Of a stretch of 64,000 nucleotides of DNA, positions 14,395-20,479 are shown piece by piece. Numbering within the stretch: position 1 is the stretch's first letter; every line of letters begins with the position of its first letter. The translations under genes and the position numbers were made by a program. The notes under the pieces were generated by a model, which saw only the letters and a list, made by a program, of their open reading frames with translations, was not told the origin of the DNA and did no database searches. This DNA comes from Roseivirga thermotolerans (GTDB lineage Bacteria; Bacteroidota; Bacteroidia; Cytophagales; Cyclobacteriaceae): positions 372,001 through 436,000 of the forward strand of contig NZ_BNAG01000002.1 of assembly GCF_014653175.1 (NCBI RefSeq). The letters run 5' to 3'.

Positions 14395-14445
14395 CCTTTG
14401 TCCTGCGGACATTTCCCCTTGGTAAGGGGAAAGAGGAAGGGGCGT
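14395..14445. repeat. Inserted palindromic repeat inside a broken tRNA
   Basis: The segment contains TTTCCCCTT-GGT-AAGGGGAAA and GTCC-TGC-GGAC between CCCCTT and AAGGGG, a compound palindrome of the kind dispersed in Bacteroidota genomes. It begins just where the tRNA half at 14446-14490 loses similarity to a cloverleaf. Confidence 0.65.
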
Positions 14446-14490
14446 CTTCATCATCAGTGATCTATTACTGCCACTGAACTACGGTATCAT
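14446..14490 (-). pseudogene. tRNA 5' half, interrupted by a repeat
   Basis: On the minus strand GATACCGTAGTTCAGTGG and CAGTAATAGATCACTGATGA give an acceptor 5' strand, a D-arm and the beginning of an anticodon arm (loop like CTGATGA). The sequence then passes into the palindromic repeat at 14395-14445, and no matching 3' half follows directly. The strand GATACCG is complementary to CGGTATC inside the element at 13982-14117, which could be chance or a trace of rearrangement. Confidence 0.55.
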
Positions 14491-14493
14491 TTG

Positions 14494-14567
14494 TCGGCCC
14501 ACGGGGACTTGAACCCCGAACCACCAGCTTATAAGACTGGCACTCTGACCTGTTGAGCTATGGGCCG
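14494..14567 (-). tRNA. tRNA-Ile (anticodon TAT)
   Basis: A complete cloverleaf: acceptor CGGCCCA/TGGGCCG with discriminator A, D-arm GCTC/GAGT, anticodon stem CCAGT/GCTGG with loop CTTATAA, and T-arm CGGGG-TTCAAGT-CCCCG. The anticodon is UAU, which would read the isoleucine codon AUA directly. Most bacteria instead read AUA with a CAU tRNA modified by TilS. It is in tandem with tRNA-Cys, 5 bases apart. Confidence 0.88.
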
Positions 14568-14572
14568 TTTTG

Positions 14573-14643
14573 AGTCGGGAACCGGATTCGAACCGGTGAT
14601 GTCAGTTTTGCAGACTGAAGCCTTGCCACTTGGCTATCCCGAC
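14573..14643 (-). tRNA. tRNA-Cys (anticodon GCA)
   Basis: A complete cloverleaf: acceptor GTCGGGA/TCCCGAC, discriminator U (a cysteine identity element), D-arm GCC/GGC, anticodon stem TCAGT/ACTGA with loop CTGCAAA, and T-arm ACCGG-TTCGAAT-CCGGT. It begins two bases after the U-tract of a terminator, so it is either read through from upstream or processed from a longer transcript. It is the first tRNA of the array that leads to slipin-TPR-rtcB. Confidence 0.97.
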
Positions 14644-14644
14644 A

Positions 14645-14680
14645 ATAAAAAAAGCCCGGCCTTATGCAGACCGGGCTTTT
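14645..14680 (-). terminator. Terminator directly ahead of tRNA-Cys
   Basis: On the minus strand AAAAGCCCGG and CCGGGCTTTT form a 10-bp perfect stem with an 11-base loop, followed by a run of T. It ends two bases before tRNA-Cys. Transcription from the promoter at 15008-15039 must pass it to reach the tRNA array, so it could act as an attenuator. Confidence 0.8.
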
Positions 14681-14702
14681 CAATGCCGTGTATACGGAAT
14701 TG

Positions 14703-14840
14703 TCAAGTCATATTCTTCCCGATCTTATTTTGCAAAAGACATATTTCACCCAGGCCAAAATCACTGTGATTTGGATAGGCTGCCGGTGATAGCCATGTAA
14801 CCTCTAAGCGTATACTGTTCTTTTGCATTTTCAAATTCAT
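14703..14840 (-). CDS. Short ORF between two terminators (45 codons), doubtful
   Basis: The ATG at 14840 opens a 45-residue frame beginning MNLKMQKNSIRLEVTWLSP and ending GKNMT. No domain or signal is recognisable. It lies between the terminators at 14846-14876 and 14645-14680 on the strand of the tRNA array. It could be a leader peptide or an accidental frame in a structured RNA; the DNA also forms a hairpin CCAAATCA/TGATTTTGG. Confidence 0.25.
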   Translation of the reverse strand: MNLKMQKNSIRLEVTWLSPAAYPNHSDFGLGEICLLQNKIGKNMT

Positions 14841-14845
14841 TTAAA

Positions 14846-14876
14846 ACAAAAAACCCGAACCAATTGGCCCGGGTTT
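14846..14876 (-). terminator. First terminator in the leader of the tRNA array
   Basis: On the minus strand AAACCCG and CGGGTTT form a 7-bp stem around GGCCAATTGGTT, followed by TTT and further T residues. It lies 23 bases after the stop codon of the 31-codon ORF, the classical place for an attenuator. Confidence 0.8.
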
Positions 14877-14898
14877 CTAAGTGTCTTTATACTTAAGC

Positions 14899-14994
14899 TT
14901 AACTTATATTCCGGAACCGTAGCACATCACAATCATTGTAACCCAATGTTTCCATTGATTGTATACTGCTGATATGTGATAATAGTGCTTTCAT
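14899..14994 (-). CDS. Short leader ORF (31 codons) under a strong promoter
   Basis: An ATG at 14994 lies only 13 bases beyond an excellent promoter (-7 box TACCTTTG) and opens a 31-residue frame starting MKALLSHISSIQSMETLGYN and ending RFRNIS, with one cysteine codon. A terminator hairpin follows 23 bases after the stop. This order of promoter, short ORF and terminator is that of a leader-peptide attenuator or of a short independent transcript. The peptide has no recognisable family. Confidence 0.5.
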   Translation of the reverse strand: MKALLSHISSIQSMETLGYNDCDVLRFRNIS

Positions 14995-15007
14995 TTCTTA
15001 TGTGGCA

Positions 15008-15039
15008 CAAAGGTAGAAAAAGAGATTTTAAATTTGCAA
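15008..15039 (-). promoter_or_regulatory. Strong Bacteroidota-type promoter for the leader ORF and tRNA array
   Basis: On the minus strand TTG (15039-15037), 21 bases, and TACCTTTG (15015-15008) match the TTG-N19-21-TAnnTTTG consensus perfectly. This is the best promoter seen in the window and points into the locus with tRNAs, slipin, TPR and rtcB. Confidence 0.8.
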
Positions 15040-15263
15040 GTGTCTGTAAATCAGAGGTCAAATTACTTCTCTATATATAAAAAAGTTAAGTTACTGAAAA
15101 TCAGAAGTTTAATTTGAGGGAAAAAATTAAAAAAAAGATTAAACACAAGTAAAAATTCGCAAAACCGTTTAAGCAATTATTTAAATGAATCATGACTTTT
15201 AGCCAGAAGGGAGAACGGTTCTTGTGAAAGCTTACTATAATGCATCACAATTAAAGTCATACC

Positions 15264-16121
15264 ATGAAGCAGTTGTTCACTCTATTTTTACTGTTTTTCG
15301 TTTTAACTAAGGCTCAGGCTCAAACCTCGGTTTGGAGAGTTAGTTCAGGGGAAAATGAAATTTACCTTGCAGGTTCTATCCATTTGCTAAAAGAGTCGGA
15401 TTACCCGCTTCCAAAAGAGTTTGATATTGCTTTTAATAAGTCCAAGAAGGTTGTCTTTGAGACGGATATTGACAAGTTAAATGATCCTCAGATTGCTCAA
15501 GTTTTGCTTTCTAAGGCCATGATACCTGATAATGAAACTCTGAAAGATGTTTTGAGTGAGGAGGTCTATAAAAAGTTGGAACAGGAGTGTAGTAAACTGT
15601 CAATTCCGCTGGCTTCTCTTTCCAGGTTTAAGCCTTCTATGGTTATAGTAACCATGTCCGGAATCAAGCTCCAACAAATGGGCGTTACCGCAGATGGTGT
15701 TGACCAACATTTTCATAAGAAAGCTAAGGAGCATGAAAAGACTTTGGGGTTTTTAGAAACTGTTGAGGAGCAACTTGATATACTCACTAGCATGGGCGAA
15801 GGAAACGAAGATAGTTTTGTTAACTATTCTCTAGAGGATATGGACGATATGGAGTCTGCGATGGATGAAATGACGAAAAACTGGAGAAATGGATCTTCAG
15901 ACCTGATGATTACTCAGTTAACCGAAATGAAGAATGAGTATCCGGATATATACAAATCAATCATGGTGGATAGGAATAATAATTGGATGCCCCAGATTGA
16001 AGGGTTTATAAATGATGAAGTAATTGAATTCGTAATTGTCGGTGCACTTCATCTGCATGGTCCAGATGGCCTTTTAAACATGCTAAAAGCAAAAGGGTAT
16101 AAGGTTGAACAACTTCAATAG
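15264..16121 (+). CDS. TraB/GumN family secreted protein
   Basis: A 285-residue protein with a signal peptide (MKQLFTLFLLFFVLTKAQAQ, cleavage near 20). The TraB/GumN pattern is present: an early GSIHLLKESDYPLP with its histidine, and a late FVIVGALHLHGPDGLLNML. Members resemble the Tiki/TraB metalloprotease superfamily and are thought to be periplasmic or outer-membrane peptidases, though most are uncharacterised. It is monocistronic: a divergent promoter region lies upstream and a strong terminator is 21 bases after the stop. Confidence 0.88.
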   Translation: MKQLFTLFLLFFVLTKAQAQTSVWRVSSGENEIYLAGSIHLLKESDYPLPKEFDIAFNKSKKVVFETDIDKLNDPQIAQVLLSKAMIPDNETLKDVLSEEVYKKLEQECSKLSIPLASLSRFKPSMVIVTMSGIKLQQMGVTADGVDQHFHKKAKEHEKTLGFLETVEEQLDILTSMGEGNEDSFVNYSLEDMDDMESAMDEMTKNWRNGSSDLMITQLTEMKNEYPDIYKSIMVDRNNNWMPQIEGFINDEVIEFVIVGALHLHGPDGLLNMLKAKGYKVEQLQ

Positions 16122-16141
16122 GTTGCACACCAACCCATTCT

Positions 16142-16179
16142 AAAAAGGGGTAGCTACTTTACAATGGCTACCCCTTTTT
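16142..16179 (+). terminator. Terminator of the TraB/GumN gene
   Basis: AAAAAGGGGTAGC and GCTACCCCTTTTT are perfect 13-base inverted arms with a 12-base loop, ending in T residues. Confidence 0.9.
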
Positions 16180-16201
16180 ATCTTTTAGGTCTTGAGGTTT
16201 G

Positions 16202-16366
16202 TAATATTATAGGGTTATTCATTTAGATCACATTCGTTAGATTCAGTATACTAGCCACAAGCTGTGTCCTCACAGCGTCTTTTAACAGCCATTTGTGAAG
16301 ACACAAATGGAGGCAAGGTTCAGAAATACACTTCTTGCGACTTAAGTAAGTAACCCTATAATATTA
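16202..16366. repeat. MITE-like element with 16-bp terminal inverted repeats
   Basis: TAATATTATAGGGTTA at 16202-16217 is the exact reverse complement of 16351-16366. The 133 bases inside contain a second perfect palindrome, CCATTTGTG-AAGA-CACAAATGG. No ORF. The right arm supplies the TAA stop codon of the serine hydrolase gene. It could be a small non-autonomous mobile element or a large hairpin ending the convergent transcripts. Confidence 0.6.
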
Positions 16367-17662
16367 TTCTTTCAACCCATCATAAATGAGTTCATACATC
16401 TCTGTCCAGAAGCTTTCCCCTCTAAACCCACTGATCTGAGTCATACCCACAAATACCATTTGTTCTTGTGGGTCGATGAAAAACTTGGTGTTAAAATATC
16501 CACTCCACTCATAGGTGCTCGGAGATTTTGGGCTTCTTTTAGTGGGTTTATCTTGGTACAGTTGAAAGCCAAGAGCAAAGCTTCCATCGGGGCCTTTTGG
16601 GTAGTTTTCATAATCATTGATCACTGTTGGCAATTGGTCTCGGGTCATCTCATTGAGGGTTTCTTTTTTGAGTAGTTTACCTCCTCCCATCACAAGAGTT
16701 TGTATAAATCGGGCGTAGTCAATAGCCGTGGAGCTCAGGCCAGCCCCTCCGGCAAAAAAGTCGCGAGGGCCTTGTTTGGGGTAGTCAGTAAAAGCAGACA
16801 TGCCTAGTTCATTGGTGTTTTTAAAGCTTTCACCTACTTTAACCATTACCGGTGTAAGCCGGGTATGTAACGACTCCGGCAGGTAGAAGTGCGTGTCTGG
16901 CATGCCTACTACATCAAATATTTTTTCTTTGAAATAAATATTGAGCTTTTGGCCCGATACAACCTCAATAATGCGTCCCATTACGTCCATGTTGAGCCCG
17001 TAAGAAAACCGATCGCCCGGTTGGTGGGCCAGTGGTACTTTGGCCAGCCGGTCAATCCATTCCTGGGTGGTCCACTCTTCATGTGAGAAACCCACATTCA
17101 TTTGGTGTTTTTGGTATACAGCCATGAGCTTGCCCGGATTGAACGATCCGTAAACAATACCTGAAGTGTGTGTCATGAGGTGTCGAATGGTAACCGGCCG
17201 ATCTACAGATACTGTAGTGTAAGAGGAATCGGCCGGATTAAACTCGTCCAGAACTACCTGATTGCTAAACGAAGGAATGTATTCATAGACCGGATCGTCC
17301 AAATTTACCTTTCCGGCTTCTACTAACTGCATCATGGCTACAGAAGTCATGGCTTTGGTCATAGATGCAATTCTATAGATCGACTCATTAGCATAGGGTT
17401 GGTTTGGTCCGCTTTCGCCAAAGCTCTTATGGTATACAATGCCTCCATTTCGAGCAAGTAGAAAGGTGCCTCCCGGTATGATATCGGCATCTATCGCCTT
17501 TTGAATGTGTTGATCGAGTTGGCCTTCAAACGAGGAACTAAATCCTTGTTTTACAGGGGTAGAGGTGGATAATATGTTTGGTTGTTGTTCTGTAGTCTGC
17601 TGGCAGCTCGCTAGAGCGTAAAGAAAGAGGCAGAAGATCAGTAGTTTGGCTTTCATGGTCAT
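16364..17662 (-). CDS. Serine hydrolase, class C beta-lactamase fold, lipoprotein
   Basis: A 432-residue protein with a lipobox (ALASC, Cys20), so it is membrane-anchored on the periplasmic side. The penicillin-binding/AmpC-type fold is shown by S100-M-T-K103 in IASMTKAMTSVAMMQL, the FSYGLNMDVMGRI segment in place of YxN, and FFAGGAGLSSTAIDYARF. Such stand-alone proteins are usually esterases or D-amino-acid peptidases rather than resistance enzymes. A second ATG two codons in (17656) is equally possible as start. The stop codon lies inside an inverted repeat. Confidence 0.9.
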   Translation of the reverse strand: MTMKAKLLIFCLFLYALASCQQTTEQQPNILSTSTPVKQGFSSSFEGQLDQHIQKAIDADIIPGGTFLLARNGGIVYHKSFGESGPNQPYANESIYRIASMTKAMTSVAMMQLVEAGKVNLDDPVYEYIPSFSNQVVLDEFNPADSSYTTVSVDRPVTIRHLMTHTSGIVYGSFNPGKLMAVYQKHQMNVGFSHEEWTTQEWIDRLAKVPLAHQPGDRFSYGLNMDVMGRIIEVVSGQKLNIYFKEKIFDVVGMPDTHFYLPESLHTRLTPVMVKVGESFKNTNELGMSAFTDYPKQGPRDFFAGGAGLSSTAIDYARFIQTLVMGGGKLLKKETLNEMTRDQLPTVINDYENYPKGPDGSFALGFQLYQDKPTKRSPKSPSTYEWSGYFNTKFFIDPQEQMVFVGMTQISGFRGESFWTEMYELIYDGLKE

Positions 17663-17779
17663 GCGGTTTCTTCCAAGTTATAAAAAGTGTTTTGTTTATG
17701 GGGCGAATGATTTACCAATGAATGGTTAAAGAAACAGGTGGTTGTAGAATTTTGTAAATTCCAGAGATAACTGCTTAGC

Positions 17780-18319
17780 ATGCACGCAATTTTTATTTTT
17801 TCATGGGTGATCGGATTCTTTTTTTCGATTCCCCACAGGTGGAACTCTGAGTATGTCAATGAAGACCTCGTGCTTCGTTATGCGAACCATTGGGTACTGA
17901 GGCCGGTAGATGGCACCACCAAAAGAAACCTGTTGCTCGAAACAGAGAAGTTTAGTGCCTGGAGTCCTCTGATGCCTGATGAAGATAGAAAAACACTCAG
18001 GCTTACCATGCCCAGTTCAATGTATTATGGCAAGAAGGTGTCGTTGCGAAGGTTAGAACGTGAGCTAAAAAAGCAGGTCAAAAGTCAAAAAGAGTCGGCC
18101 GAGTGGATGAGTAATGAAGACGGTTTAAAGGATGGTGTACCCTTTATTCATGTGGTATTCAGCTACAAAACCGGACGGGCCTATGAGGTTGTTGAATGCT
18201 ACCTGTTTGCTGTGCACAACAGGCCGTATGCATTGTATATGACAGCCAGCCGTAAAGAGTATCACACTCAGCGTGATCGTTGGGATGAGGTATGGGAGAG
18301 CCTTCAGTTTAAAAAATAG
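17780..18319 (+). CDS. Hypothetical protein with N-terminal hydrophobic segment
   Basis: 179 residues. The first 18 residues (MHAIFIFSWVIGFFFSIP) are hydrophobic and may be a signal peptide or anchor. The rest is a mixed charged domain with RRLERELKKQVKSQ and a beta-rich C-terminal half ending in RWDEVWESLQFKK. I do not recognise a family. It is followed 48 bases later by the sigma-factor gene in the same direction, so they may share a transcript, but nothing ties it functionally to sigma regulation. Confidence 0.65.
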   Translation: MHAIFIFSWVIGFFFSIPHRWNSEYVNEDLVLRYANHWVLRPVDGTTKRNLLLETEKFSAWSPLMPDEDRKTLRLTMPSSMYYGKKVSLRRLERELKKQVKSQKESAEWMSNEDGLKDGVPFIHVVFSYKTGRAYEVVECYLFAVHNRPYALYMTASRKEYHTQRDRWDEVWESLQFKK

Positions 18320-18367
18320 TGAGCCGTTGTGAACCAGCGGCTTCTTCTTACGACTCTAGGGTAGTCT

Positions 18368-18922
18368 ATGACAAAGCGTTCAGATCAGGTTTTTGATGAA
18401 TTGCTGTTGCTTCAATACCAACAAGGTGACCAAAAAGCAGCGGGTCTACTGTATAAACGATGGAACCCCAGGGTATTGAAGTGGTCTGCAGAGCTTCTTC
18501 GCGATGATGATCTGGCACAGGAAATTGCTCAGGAATCATGGATTACGATCTTTAAGGGCTTAGGCAGTCTTAAAAAGTTAAGCCTCTTTCGGTTTTGGGC
18601 ATACCGCATTGTGTATCGCAGAGCCATGGATTATTACCGGAAGCAAAAGCGCGAACTGGAGCTTGAACGAGAGGTTGAACTCGAATTTTCCGGACCCGAC
18701 AGTCAAGAGGGGAGAGAAGTAGATAGGGTGGAGCTGATGCTGAAAGCTATACAGGCACTTCCACTCAGACAGCAGCAAATACTACGGCTCTTTTATTTGG
18801 AGCAGTGCAGCGTAAAAATAATTGCCGGGCTAATCGATTTGCCTGAAGGTACGGTTAAGTCCAGGTTGTTTCATGCCAGACAACAATTGAAAGAATTAAT
18901 AAACGATATGAGCTATGAATAG
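18368..18922 (+). CDS. ECF-type RNA polymerase sigma factor
   Basis: 184 residues with the two-domain layout of ECF sigma-70 factors. Region 2 spans about residues 25-90 (LAQEIAQESWITIFKGL, then FRFWAYRIVYRRAMDYYRK). Region 4 spans about 125-180 (LPLRQQQILRLFYLEQ and LPEGTVKSRLFHARQQLKEL, a helix-turn-helix for the -35 element). Its end overlaps the DUF6768 membrane gene by 8 bases; that protein is the likely partner that restrains or tunes the sigma factor. Confidence 0.92.
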   Translation: MTKRSDQVFDELLLLQYQQGDQKAAGLLYKRWNPRVLKWSAELLRDDDLAQEIAQESWITIFKGLGSLKKLSLFRFWAYRIVYRRAMDYYRKQKRELELEREVELEFSGPDSQEGREVDRVELMLKAIQALPLRQQQILRLFYLEQCSVKIIAGLIDLPEGTVKSRLFHARQQLKELINDMSYE

Positions 18923-19295
18923 TACAGAAAAGGAGCTGGATGCGCTTATTGAAGAGGCGCTAAGCAAAGAGGAAGCCCGCTATTTCGAAGAAATGGGTGA
19001 ACAGAGTTTGCCGCAGATGCTTTTGGGCTTGTTCAAAGGTAAAAACAGTTGGTTCAATATAATGATCATGATTGTGCATTTGCTGGTATTTGCGGCAAGT
19101 ATCTACACTTTTATTGAAATGCTAAACAGCGAGCAAATGACTCAAAAATTAGAGTGGATGTTTTACACCCTTATTGGCTTTATTGCCATGGCCATGCTCA
19201 AAATCTGGAGCTGGAATCAGCTGGATAAGAATGCGCTTTTGAGGGAGATTAAAAGGCTGGAATATCAGGTAGCCTTACTGAGCAAGAAGAAGTAA
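18915..19295 (+). CDS. DUF6768 membrane protein, possible anti-sigma partner
   Basis: 126 residues: an N-terminal acidic helix (EKELDALIEEALSKEEARYFEEM), two membrane helices (about 50-70 and 85-101) and a C-terminal coiled segment (LLREIKRLEYQVALLSKK). This matches DUF6768 proteins found next to ECF sigma genes in Bacteroidota. It lacks a zinc-binding anti-sigma motif. The 8-base overlap with the sigma gene supports a linked role, by context only. Confidence 0.75.
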   Translation: MNSTEKELDALIEEALSKEEARYFEEMGEQSLPQMLLGLFKGKNSWFNIMIMIVHLLVFAASIYTFIEMLNSEQMTQKLEWMFYTLIGFIAMAMLKIWSWNQLDKNALLREIKRLEYQVALLSKKK

Positions 19296-19304
19296 TGGCG
19301 AGCC

Positions 19305-19344
19305 GATAAAAAAAATAAAGCCTCATACACTACGTATGAGGCTT
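19305..19344 (-). terminator. Terminator of tRNA-Met
   Basis: AAGCCTCATAC-ACTAC-GTATGAGGCTT is an 11-bp perfect stem. On the minus strand it is followed by TTTATTTTTTTT, directly after the tRNA. It may also stop the sigma-factor operon from the other side. Confidence 0.85.
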
Positions 19345-19349
19345 GTTTG

Positions 19350-19423
19350 TGGGCCCACCTGGGCTCGAACCAGGGACTTTCTGATTATGAGTCAGATACT
19401 CTAACCAACTGAGTTATAGGCCC
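19350..19423 (-). tRNA. tRNA with CAT anticodon, probably elongator tRNA-Met
   Basis: Acceptor GGGCCTA/TGGGCCC with discriminator A, D-arm ACTC/GAGT, anticodon stem TCTGA/TCAGA with loop CTCATAA, and T-arm CCTGG-TTCGAGC-CCAGG. It is not an initiator because the acceptor is fully paired. Elongator Met and lysidine-modified Ile share the CAU anticodon; Met is preferred but Ile2 is not excluded. The presence of a UAU tRNA-Ile elsewhere in the window makes this distinction interesting. Confidence 0.93.
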
Positions 19424-19554
19424 TAAAAGAGTTTCAAGTTTTATGATCAATGCTTGAGGTTTACTTTGAACTTTAAAGCATAAACTTTGAACTCAATCTC
19501 CCCTTGAATATGGGAGTGCAATGTTACATATTTGATGTTAATTAAGCAACGCTC

Positions 19555-20178
19555 ATGCAAACAGAAATATCAAATTTATCCTACATCATTTTCGATCTTG
19601 GAGGAGTTATTATTGACTTGGACGTGGAAGCCACCTACCAGGCGTTTGCGCAACTGTCCGGAATGCCGCTCGATAGGGTAAAGGAATTTGCCGCCAGCGA
19701 GGAGTTTTTTAAGCAGTATGAACGAGGAGAAATTGACGACCCAACCTTTAGGGCCCACTTGCGAGAGGGTTTGAGGTTTACCGGAGGAGAGGCCTTATTG
19801 GATGAGGCCTGGAACGCAATGCTCGGCCCCATTGCTGCTGAGCGATTCAAGAAGCTGGAGGAACTGGCCAATAGCTATTCACTCTTTGTTATGAGCAACA
19901 CCAACGAAATACATGTTAGACGTTTTCTGCAAATTGCCAGACATACTTCTCCGCATAAGGACTTTTACGACTATTTTAAACAAGTGTATCTCTCACAAGA
20001 GGTAGGTGCAAGAAAGCCCGAACCTAAGGCCTGGCAGGTGATACTGGATGATCATGGGTTGATTCCCTCTAAAGGGCTGTTTATCGATGATAACCTCAGC
20101 AACATCAATGCCGCTGCGGCTTTAGGACTCAATACTTACCATAATCAGTCAGTAAACGACTGGATGAAACTCTTTTAG
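19555..20178 (+). CDS. HAD-superfamily hydrolase (HAD-IA, YihX-like)
   Basis: 207 residues with the HAD signature in order: motif I FDLGGVIIDLD near residue 15 (nucleophile Asp), motif II VMSNTNEIH, motif III lysine in GARKPEPKAW, and motif IV FIDDNLSNI. The second position of motif I is Gly instead of Asp, which is usual for the DLGGV/DLGNV subgroup of HAD-IA phosphatases. The substrate is probably a small phosphorylated metabolite. The last four bases overlap the stop of the convergent rhodanese gene. Confidence 0.88.
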   Translation: MQTEISNLSYIIFDLGGVIIDLDVEATYQAFAQLSGMPLDRVKEFAASEEFFKQYERGEIDDPTFRAHLREGLRFTGGEALLDEAWNAMLGPIAAERFKKLEELANSYSLFVMSNTNEIHVRRFLQIARHTSPHKDFYDYFKQVYLSQEVGARKPEPKAWQVILDDHGLIPSKGLFIDDNLSNINAAAALGLNTYHNQSVNDWMKLF

Positions 20179-20477
20179 AGTCCGGCTTCGCGGTATGCCA
20201 CTATGCCGCCTGTCATATTCACCACTCGGGTAAAACCTTGCTGTTTTAGGTACATCTGAGCCTGAGCTGAACGGGCTCCGGAGCGGCAGTGCACTATTAT
20301 TTCTTCATTTTTTAACGAAGTCAACTCTTCCAGTTGGTTTGGCAATTCAGCCAATGGTATGTTTCTAGCACCGAGGTTGTCTTCTTCATACTCCCAGATT
20401 TCGCGTACATCGATGAAGTGAAACGATTCTCCATTGGCCAGTCGCTCACTAACCTCTTTTACGGTGATGTTCTCCAT
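20175..20477 (-). CDS. Single-domain rhodanese-like protein
   Basis: 100 residues forming one rhodanese domain: FHFIDVREIWEYEEDNLGARNIPL, then the active-site loop HCRSGARS with the catalytic cysteine near residue 63, and the end VVNMTGGIVAYREAGL. Such proteins carry sulfane sulfur as a persulfide in the cytoplasm (GlpE/PspE-like). It follows the T9SS cargo gene after only two bases in the same direction, but there is no obvious functional link. Confidence 0.92.
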   Translation of the reverse strand: MENITVKEVSERLANGESFHFIDVREIWEYEEDNLGARNIPLAELPNQLEELTSLKNEEIIVHCRSGARSAQAQMYLKQQGFTRVVNMTGGIVAYREAGL

Positions 20478-20479
20478 GC

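Noticed and set aside
14560-14769. Plus-strand frame over tRNA-Cys (SGTGFEPVMSVLQTEALPLGY)
   Set aside because: Antisense of tRNA-Cys; the same artefact as above.
15008-15263. A sigma-54 promoter or RtcR-type control for the RtcB locus
   Set aside because: No GG/GC -24/-12 pattern was noticed and no RtcR gene is in the window. The promoter is of the ordinary Bacteroidota type.
19555-20178. HAD protein as inactive because motif I has Gly for the second Asp
   Set aside because: DLGGV is normal in this HAD-IA subgroup; the other motifs are intact.
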